Part shown: piece after piece, positions 56,545 to 63,062 of the stretch | Layout: every line of letters begins with the position of its first letter | Position numbering within the stretch: the first letter of the stretch is position 1 | Origin: Okeania sp. SIO2C9 | GTDB taxonomy: Bacteria; Cyanobacteriota; Cyanobacteriia; Cyanobacteriales; Microcoleaceae | DNA: 63,062 nt | Assembly: GCF_010672455.1 (NCBI RefSeq) | Contig: NZ_JAAHGO010000001.1 | Location: 269,766-332,827 of the forward strand | Reading direction: 5' to 3' | Program-made: the position numbers and the translations under genes | The notes under the pieces: model-generated | What the model saw: only the letters and a program-made list of their open reading frames with translations | What the model was told of the DNA's origin: nothing | The model's database searches: none

Positions 56545-58737
56545 ACTGAGTAAAGATTTAACAGTAGCAATCATATTTTCAATATTCAAAGGTTTACTAA
56601 GATAAGCAGATGCACCAGCATTAATACATATTTCTCGATCGCCACTCATTGCCATAGCAGTTACAGCAATTATCGGTACAGACTTCCATGTGGGATGAGC
56701 TTTTATTCTTCTAATTAACTCTAAACCATCAACTTCTGGTAACTGAATATCCATCAAAATTAAATTAGGTAAATTTGGAGTAGTAACTAGAGAAGAATTA
56801 ATTGTATTCAACATAGTTTTACCATCACTAATCAACTCAACAGTATAGCCCTCCAACTCCAATACTTCAGAAATTAAAAGTTGATTATAAGGTTGATCTT
56901 CAACAATCAAAATCCTAGTAAGTCTTTCAGATTCTAATTCTTTTTCCTCAATATTTTCAACCAATACTTGAGAACTTTCTTCAGGTTCAAAATTAACAAC
57001 TAACTCCTGGCGCATCTCTGTTAATGGCAACCAAACACGAAAAACACTACCTTTACTAACCTGAGAACTTAAAGAAACAGTCCCCCCATGTAATTCAGCC
57101 AATTTTTTTGTCAAAACCAAACCCAAACCCGTACCTTCATGTCTCCTAGATAAAGAAGAATCAACCTGCTGGAAAGGACTAAATAAAAATTTCCATCTAT
57201 CTTCAGCAATACCAATTCCCGAATCTTTTACCTCTAAACATAAATAAGGAGTGCTAGGATTAATCGGAGAACAATCAGGTCGATAATCACCTTGAATTTG
57301 ACTACCATAAGCTAAACGTCCACTAAGTTTAACTTGCCCTCCCTCTGACGTAAACTTAACAGCATTAGATAATAAATTAATAATTATTTGCCTTACCCGA
57401 CGTTGGTCTAAAAAAACTTTAGATAAACGATAATCCAATTCTAGAGATAAAGCTAACCTTTTCTTATCAGCTCGTGGCTGAATCATTTTCAAACAGTCAC
57501 TACAAAGTTCGTGAATATTTACTGACTCTAAATTTAACTCTGCTTTTCCAGCTTCAATTTTGGATAAATCAAGAATATCATTAATTAACTGTAGTAAATG
57601 CTGACCACTTTTTTGTATTAGTCGAACTTGGTTAAGTTGGCGATCGCTCAACTGCCCAGATGTTTGTCGCTGTAGTAAATCAGAAAACCCTAAAATACTA
57701 TTCAGTGGAGTTCTCAACTCATGAGACATAGAAGCTAGAAACTCCGACTTTAATTGAGAAGAATGTTCTAATTCCTCATTAATTTGGCGTAGATGTTCTT
57801 GAGACTGTGCCCTTTCTATGGCCACTCCTAAAGTACGACAAGCTGCAAATAACATATCTTTCTGAGGAGCTTCTTGTAGTTTTTGCAGATTACGAGATTC
57901 TAGAGTTAAAACACCAATAATTGTCCCATCTGTGGCAGGAATGGGAAAAATGCCTAATTGACCAATAGCGGGATTACAAAATCCGGGTATAGCTTGAGGA
58001 TGAGAAGCATAATCTTCAACATACATAGGTTCACCACTTTCAACTACTTGCCACAAAATTCCTTGGCCATAAGGAATACCCTGTTTCAATAAACCTTCCA
58101 TTTCTATTACTGCAGGTTCACCATAAGTGGCAATAAATTGAGAAGTCATTTGATTAGATATTGGCCCTGCTTGACGATTTTCTCCTTCTCCGCTAATAAC
58201 TTTGACATCTCCAAAAGCAGCATTCATTACCTCTACTAAATAATTCAGGGCAAATTGAGCAATTTCTCTTAAACTGTCTGAATATTGCAGTCGTTCGTTA
58301 AGACCCAAGAGAAATCTTAATCTCCTCAATTCAGCATTAAGGCTATTTTGGGACTTTTGATGGGCAGTCACATCTCGAAAAGTGAATAAATGACCCCCGT
58401 CTGATGTGAGAGTGCAGTCCACATTGAGACAAATATCGTTAGCTTGTTTTATATCTAGGAATAAATTTTCTGTTTCTGTGTTGAGTAGACAGTCTTTTAA
58501 TTGTTGACATTGTTTTGTTGACCAATAACCTTGAGCAACTATTTCGGCAAATATAGTATCACAATGAGGCTTTTGAGCAAGCCACTCTGGCAATAATCCC
58601 CAAATTTCAGCAAGTTTTTGATTAAATAAAACTAAGTGATGGGATTTATTAAATAGTGCAATGGCATTATCTATTTGGTTAAGGATAAGTTCTTGTTCTT
58701 CCTTTAACCTCTGTAAATCTATTTCAAAATTCTCCAT
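56533..58737 (-). CDS. PAS-GAF hybrid histidine kinase
   Basis: 734 residues, soluble. A PAS-like domain (about 15-125, TFRDVTAHQ), a GAF domain (about 145-310; SGEPMYVEDYASHPQAI), HisKA with MSHELRTPLNS (His339), HATPase_c (NLLSNAVKF, DSGIGI, HEGTGLGLVL) and a C-terminal receiver (about 605-730) with LILMDIQLPEVDG and VTAMAM. Phosphorelay sensor of unknown signal. The last three residues and TGA (RLG*) come from the terminal repeat of an adjoining MITE, so the true end has been replaced. Same strand as the receiver-cyclase downstream. Confidence 0.9.
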
Positions 58738-58839
58738 TTTTATGACTTATTATTTTTTGCATTGCTAGTTAGACAAGAAGGTAAGTTGAAGTGTATTTAT
58801 ATAACTTTACAAATTTTTCTACTATTGAAGAGTAATATT

Positions 58840-59888
58840 GACTACTCCCCGGAATCAAGTCACGGGGATTCTAAGCAGATACTACGCAACACGGATTTAT
58901 CGGTGTTGCTCCGTTTCTTCGAGCACTGACCAAAGATATACTCTTTGGGGACAATTTCCGCGGTGCCCCTACACAGTCGGCTTAAGTTTAACCCTAGCTT
59001 TCTGCTTACTTTCCTGATGATATTTGCAGCCCCATTACAGTCTGCATTAACACACCAATTATTACTACTTCTATACAAACCACGCTGTCTTGATGCAGTC
59101 GCTCATGGGGGAAACCCCCTTTGGCGGCGCTGCATCGCTTTATTCTTTTTCCTGATGGTTTCCAATCATTGGCCCGTAGGGTCGGTGCTTCCTTGCTCGG
59201 AACCTGAGTCCGAGCACCAGCACCGAGTTTTTCACCATAATTAGGTAGATTGTCACCATCTAAAAATGTAGGGGCGAATGGCCATTCGCCCCTAAAAGTA
59301 TAACTTTCCTCAGTTTCTATCAATATAATTCCATATTCAATACACAATTGAGCTATTCTTTCTTTGAGTCTAGCTGTCGGAATTGGTACAAATTCTGAAT
59401 TACTTTTCTTTCCTAATTCTATTTGATTTTTCTGACCTTTATTCCAACGAAAAACTATTGTACCAATAGAATTTTTTAAGCAATGGTTAATGACTATTCT
59501 GGCTGCTTTATTAATACCGTCACGCATTTGGCGGTTACGCTTTTCTGTAATTGCAGCTAGTTTATTTGACCAAAATCCCAAAGGTTGATTTTCTTTAATA
59601 GTTGATACTTGTTTGTTGTACCAACGATTCATTGATTTTATCTGTTTCCCATCTACAACCCGCGCTTGTACCTACATTCGATACACAGGTCAACCAATTA
59701 TTTAAACCATGGTCTATTCCTAAGACATTTTCTTGATTTAATTGAGGTTTAACTACTACTTCTTTTTCATAGACACGCTTCCCAATAAAAACATTTGTTT
59801 CTCGGTAATATTCTCAGTTCTTTGAGAGTAGACAATGCTCTTATACTAGGCATTGGTATTAAAAAGCTATCTACTCCAAACCAGCGTT
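58840..59888 (-). pseudogene. tnpB with in-frame palindrome inserts, 5' truncated
   Basis: Minus strand from about 59888: VFIGKRVYEKEVVVKPQLNQ, VLGIDHGLNNWLTCVS (RuvC-I), then an open frame 59632-59006 with MNRWYNKQVSTIKENQPLGF, IVFRWNKGQK, ETEESYT (RuvC-II) and FLDGDNLPNYGEK. Within it, EWPFAP and CSAAKGGFPHERLHQ are translated palindromes (GGGGCGAATGGCCATTCGCC; GATGCAG...CTGCATC). The end is in another frame: YRSSNNWCVNADCNGAANII (RuvC-III), stop 58860, right-end hairpin CTCCCCGG...CACGGGGATTCTAAGC. Not functional as it stands. Confidence 0.82.
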
Positions 59889-59891
59889 TAC

Positions 59892-60010
59892 CGAAAAATT
59901 GGGTTTAAAGCCTCGCCCTTGTAGGGCGACTTTTTATTTTATGGGCAAGTGAATTGAATATGTGGTACAGTGTTATTAGTTGCCGGGGGGCACTCGGAAA
60001 CTCTAAACGG
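59892..60010 (+). mobile_element. Left half of a TTAC element fused to psbA debris
   Basis: TTAC (59888-59891) and CGAAAAATTGGGTTTAAAGC, GCCCTTGTAGGGC hairpin, AAGTGAATTGAATATGTGG, TTGCCGGGGGGCACTCGGAA: as in 55294-55400, then similarity stops where psbA sequence begins. Confidence 0.6.
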
Positions 60011-60012
60011 AT

Positions 60013-60276
60013 GACAGCCGTTCCTTACACTTCTTCTTAGGAGCATGGCCAGTAGTAGGAATATGGTTCACCGCTCTAGGTGTATCAACAATGGCCTTTA
60101 ACTTGAATGGTTTCAACTTCAACCAGTCCATCATCGACTCTAGTGGTCGTGTGGTAAATACTTGGGCAGACATCATCAACCGTGCAAACCTAGGTATGGA
60201 AGTAATGCACGAGCGTAATGCTCACAACTTCCCATTAGATTTGGCTGCTGCTGAAGCTCCTTCTATCAATGGTTAA
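60013..60276 (+). pseudogene. psbA: 3' fragment of psbA (photosystem II D1)
   Basis: Reads [56 protein letters not shown] and [21 protein letters not shown], i.e. D1 from about residue 268 to the end. His332/Glu333 and Asp342 with the Ala344 region of the Mn cluster are in place, and a short 9-residue processed tail follows. Nothing N-terminal precedes it: the fragment abuts an IS605-like left end. It cannot be a working D1 gene; full copies must lie elsewhere. Confidence 0.9.
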
Positions 60277-60307
60277 TTTTTAGTTGATTGATTAAATTTT
60301 AATTAGC

Positions 60308-60342
60308 AAAAAAAAACCCTCCCTTTGGGAGGGTTTTTTTTT
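60308..60342 (+). terminator. Intrinsic terminator of psbA fragment
   Basis: AAAAACCCTCCCTTTGGGAGGG followed by nine or more T: 7-bp perfect GC stem, 3-base loop, U-run. The strongest terminator in the window, 41 bp after the psbA stop, evidently carried along with the fragment. Confidence 0.9.
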
Positions 60343-60847
60343 ATTTGTTTGATGGAAAATTTAGGATAAAGGTTTTTCGGTTTTGAGGTGAGTAGTATTT
60401 CTCTTTCAGGAATAATACCTTATCGGTTTCCAAGGAAATATCTTGAATAATTACTTCTTTGTAACCTTTAAACTGTGCATCCATCGGCAGTAATTCAATC
60501 TTGTACTCTAATATTTCTTCTCTATCTATTTTGAGCTGAGATTTTTTACTGCCCTTTGAATGGTTTTGAGGTTGTTTTCTTTCTTTTTCTGATGAGTAGT
60601 TTTGGGAAAATCCTCTTGGTTTTTTGGCTTTAATTTTTGGCTGTTGTTGTTCTCTCTTCAGACGGTTGTTTTCGTCTTTTAAGCGTTGGTTTTCTTCTTG
60701 TAATTCTTTGAGTTGTGTCTGTAATTGCTCTATCAGGTTCAGTAATACCTCTACTGTTTGAGACAACGATTTGTCTGCAATTTCTGTAGGGTTAATTGTT
60801 TGCAGGACTTGCTCTACTAATTTTTGGCTATCATTCTTTTGTCTCAT
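60341..60847 (-). pseudogene. IS66-type transposase, N-terminal fragment
   Basis: 168 residues: a Leu/Gln/Glu coiled coil (VEVLLNLIEQLQTQLKELQEENQRL, about 30-65), a Lys-rich linker, and DREEILEYKIELLP...GYKEVIIQDISLETDKVLFLKEKYYSP. This matches the N-terminus of IS66-like (TnpC) transposases, normally about 450-520 residues. The DDE core is missing; the frame ends at the psbA terminator's T-run, so the fragment was joined there. Confidence 0.75.
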
Positions 60848-60904
60848 ATTTCATATTTGATCACCAACTTTATTCTCCTGTGATTATTCTTTATACTTTA
60901 TTCT

Positions 60905-61308
60905 TTTTTGTGATTGAGCCGATATTCTCGAGGGCGATTCTTGGTCTTGGCAGCTATCATAATTGCCTACCCCATCATATTGAGTGGATACAAAATTACT
61001 AACAAAATTACAAAACCAATATTTGTGAGTTGCACAGCTCTGGCATTAATATTTGGGTCTTTCACTAAATAAATGCACAAAATGTAACAGATGCTCCAGG
61101 AGGTAGCACAGGCTGGAATCCTGTTTCTACTACAGATGAGTCAACTTGTAATGCTTTAGCACTACAGAAAATGAGGAATTTAGTAGCAGCAGGACAAATT
61201 CAAACTGTTACTGGTGCCTCTTCTCAGTATGCAAGAGGAAATGCTGTTTTTAATATTGTCTGTCATAAGGATCGTAAGTATGTTCGGGTTGATATTATAC
61301 CATTTTGA
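60905..61308 (+). pseudogene. Degraded unrecognised gene fragments
   Basis: One piece (to about 61070) reads as membrane sequence (LVLAAIIIAYPIILSGYKIT, FVSCTALALIFGSFTK). The next, ending at 61308, reads TDAPGGSTGWNPVSTTDEST and ASSQYARGNAVFNIVCHKD with no start codon. I do not recognise either. They may be parts of one small secreted or membrane protein broken between them. Confidence 0.35.
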
Positions 61309-61358
61309 AAAAAGAATGTTACAAATGATTAGGAGCGATCACATAATATTAAAAATCT

Positions 61359-61726
61359 ATGTATGGAATACTAACAATTAATATTACGGAGTCAGAAGAA
61401 GTCCTAAAAAAGTTATTGTTACACCAGAAAACGGCCAAACACAGAGAAAGAGTAGAAATTTTATATTTGCTTGTTACTAATCAGGCTGAAACTGTTGGCC
61501 ATCTAGCTGCTTTGACTGGTCACCCCGTGAGGTGACAATTTCCAGGTGGTTAAGTCAATATCGTCAAGGTGGACTAGAAAATTTATTCACAATTAGCACC
61601 AGTCCTGGTCGTCAATCATTAATTTCAGAAACAGTTAAAGATAAATTAAAAGGAGAATTAGAAGACTCAGAAGGTTTTGATAGTTATACCGAAATTCATC
61701 ACTGGATGGGAATTTATTGTTAATGC
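61359..61726 (+). pseudogene. IS630-family transposase, N-terminal fragment
   Basis: ATG 61359: VLKKLLLHQKTAKHRERVEI, LYLLVTNQAETVGHLAALTG, then a frameshift near 61530 into TISRWLSQYRQGGLENLFTI and TSPGRQSLISETVKDKL. This is the helix-turn-helix N-terminus of IS630-type transposases. The DDE domain is absent; a stop follows HHWMGIYC. Confidence 0.8.
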
Positions 61727-61849
61727 TTGATAAATGGCCAATATTTAGGTGGCGTTGGCGGAGCGTTGCGTCAGCAAATCCCCTGTCAGTATCCAATAGA
61801 CTTGTTGGGAAATAAGGTAGAATGAGTTAAGAATAAATTGGCCAGAAAA

Positions 61850-62681
61850 ATGCTAAAGGTTGAACGAGCCCTAAAACAAGACAGGTTACTAAGAGCGTTA
61901 ACAGGATTAAACCGTAAAGCATTTGAATCCTTGTTGAAGTCTTTTCACCAAATATATGAGCAAACATTGCTGGATAAACCTCGTAGCTCGCGCTGTTGGA
62001 GGAGACCGTAAGGCTCGTTTGCGCACTCCTTAGGACAAATTATTCTATATTCTCTTCTACTTTAAATGTTACCCAACTTTTGATTTGGCTAGTATATTGT
62101 TTGATATGGACCGCAGCCTGGCACATCATTGGGCTCATCGTTTACAACCAATTTTAGAAGCTGCCCTAGGAGAAAAAAAGGCGTTACCAGAGCGTCAAAT
62201 CAATTGTGTACAGGCATTTATAGAGCGTTTCCCTGGAGTAGAACGAGTAATAATGGATGGGACAGGACGGCCAGTGCAACGACCAACTCCAATACTAAAA
62301 ACAAAAACTGAATTATTCGGGAAAAAAAAGCGTCATCGATGCGCAAACATCTAGCCGCAGTAGACCAAAACAAGCAAGTCTTGGTATTGAGTCAGGCTAG
62401 AGTTGGCAAGTTACATGACAAGAAATTCCATGACCAACAGAAGCTAATAGGAAATATACCTGTAGAGATTCCAATTGAAGTAGATAGTGGCTTTCAAGGT
62501 CTCCACCCATCAATATGAAAATATCCGTATCCCCCATAAAAAAACAAAGGGAGGAGAATTAACTGAACACCAGAAGTCAGAAAACCGAAATTTAAGTATT
62601 TCAAGAGTGAGATGTGAAAATGCTTTCGCCGGTGTTAAACGTTATGGTGCAGTCAGTCAGATTTATCGTAATCAGGTGTAG
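61850..62681 (+). pseudogene. IS5-type (DDE_Tnp_4) transposase, disrupted
   Basis: ATG 61850 gives MLKVERALKQDRLLRALTGL, NRKAFESLLKSFHQIYEQTL. About 75 bp of foreign palindromic DNA (near 61980-62035) and a lost start of the core follow. The frame 62085-62354 carries the DDE domain (VIMDGTGRPVQRPT), then further frameshifts to TKGGELTEHQKSENRNLSIS and RVRCENAFAGVKRYG (62487-62681), the DDE_Tnp_4 terminal motif. Different subgroup from the element at 28464. Inactive. Confidence 0.75.
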
Positions 62682-62760
62682 TGATTTTGATGACAAATTG
62701 ATGCTAACTGCCAGTGGATTATGGAATTTCTACCTAATGGTAGCATAAAGAATGCAATCA

Positions 62761-63033
62761 CTAACAAATGTTATGAGTTTTTGTTTTCCTTTTTTCCCTA
62801 CTTAAGTTATTTCCCAACAACTCTAATATATTTATTGCTGCGTTGGTATCGCGATCGTGTTTGGCACCACAGTTAAGGCATTCCCACTCTCGCACTTGAA
62901 GGTCTAATTTGCCTCCTTTAAAACCACAATTAGAAATTAAAGTCAGTGAAGAGGTCGCCCCCTCCACTGCTCTCCAGAACGCAGCATGATAGTTTCCCAT
63001 CACTGCGCTCCTCAGTAAAACAGCTATTGTCAT
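62761..63033 (-). pseudogene. TnpB C-terminal fragment
   Basis: ISNCGFKGGKLDLQVREWEC, LNCGAKHDRDTNAAINILEL: TnpB zinc-ribbon remainder and RuvC-III Asp. The preceding residues (AVLLRSAVMGNYHAAFWRAV) are not TnpB and derive from an inserted palindromic sequence. Possibly continues beyond the window's right edge in another frame. Confidence 0.65.
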
Positions 63034-63062
63034 TAGTACGTCACCACAAGCATATCTTCAAT

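Overview
The window comes from a low-GC filamentous cyanobacterium. The evidence is many GCGATCGC (HIP1) octamers, a 3' piece of psbA, a lumenal pentapeptide protein, a c-type-haem Tll0287-like cyclase, PstS/SphX-type phosphate binding proteins behind TTTAACCT Pho boxes, and heptameric STRR repeats. The density of IS200/IS605 relics, MITEs and AT-rich intergenic DNA suggests a Trichodesmium/Okeania-type marine oscillatorian. That placement is inference; no rRNA or tRNA gene is present to confirm it.

Layout. 1-5400: a tandem family of zinc-ribbon/membrane protein genes of unknown function, every copy broken, ending in a 132-149 bp tandem repeat grown from the gene's own 3' end. 5700-12600: an asparagine-synthetase-like protein lacking the N-terminal Cys, then a sensor kinase-receiver-adenylate cyclase hybrid. 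13000-16600: a NACHT ATPase with about ten near-identical HEAT repeats (NLR-like). 17200-28300: an acidic-amino-acid and polymer region with an Asp/Glu racemase, a dicarboxylate/amino-acid symporter, a PG-binding/amino-acid-binding protein, and a poly-gamma-glutamate-type cluster of capA (interrupted), pgsB, a double-length pgsC and a pentapeptide protein. 28460-34650: IS5-type and tnpB elements around a HEAT-only paralogue of the NACHT protein. 34970-43420: proline iminopeptidase, methyltransferase, haem-sensor cyclase, lumenal pentapeptide protein, lspA, an unknown protein, bioY and bioB. 45060-52790: a phosphate module pstS1-pstS2-pstC-pstA-pstB, opened by ten Pho half-sites at 11-bp spacing and with repeats between all its genes. 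53200-58740: a receiver-cyclase and a PAS-GAF hybrid kinase. 58840 to the end: a mobile-element graveyard (tnpB, IS66, IS630, IS5) holding the psbA fragment.

The strongest unusual signal is a family of short dispersed elements (about 120-300 bp) that start CGAAAAAT directly 3' of TTAC and end in variable heptamer arrays (CTGATAA or ATTATTC) closing with ATGAC or TTGAA. Four filled/empty site comparisons within the window show clean insertion 3' of TTAC (once TGAC) with no target duplication, which is the signature of IS200/IS605 single-strand transposition. One insertion splits capA, and removing it restores the reading frame exactly. Another sits inside a MITE whose empty twin lies at 8571-8709. 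A longer relative (55294-55552) joins the same left end to a tnpB-type right end, suggesting the parental element.

Second-tier signals are the expanded Pho-box array, the NACHT-HEAT protein with its NACHT-less paralogue, a possible poly-gamma-glutamate system next to a racemase and transport genes, GGAAGAA heptamer arrays found only at gene 3' ends with one strand orientation, and genes whose C-termini or stop codons are supplied by repeats.
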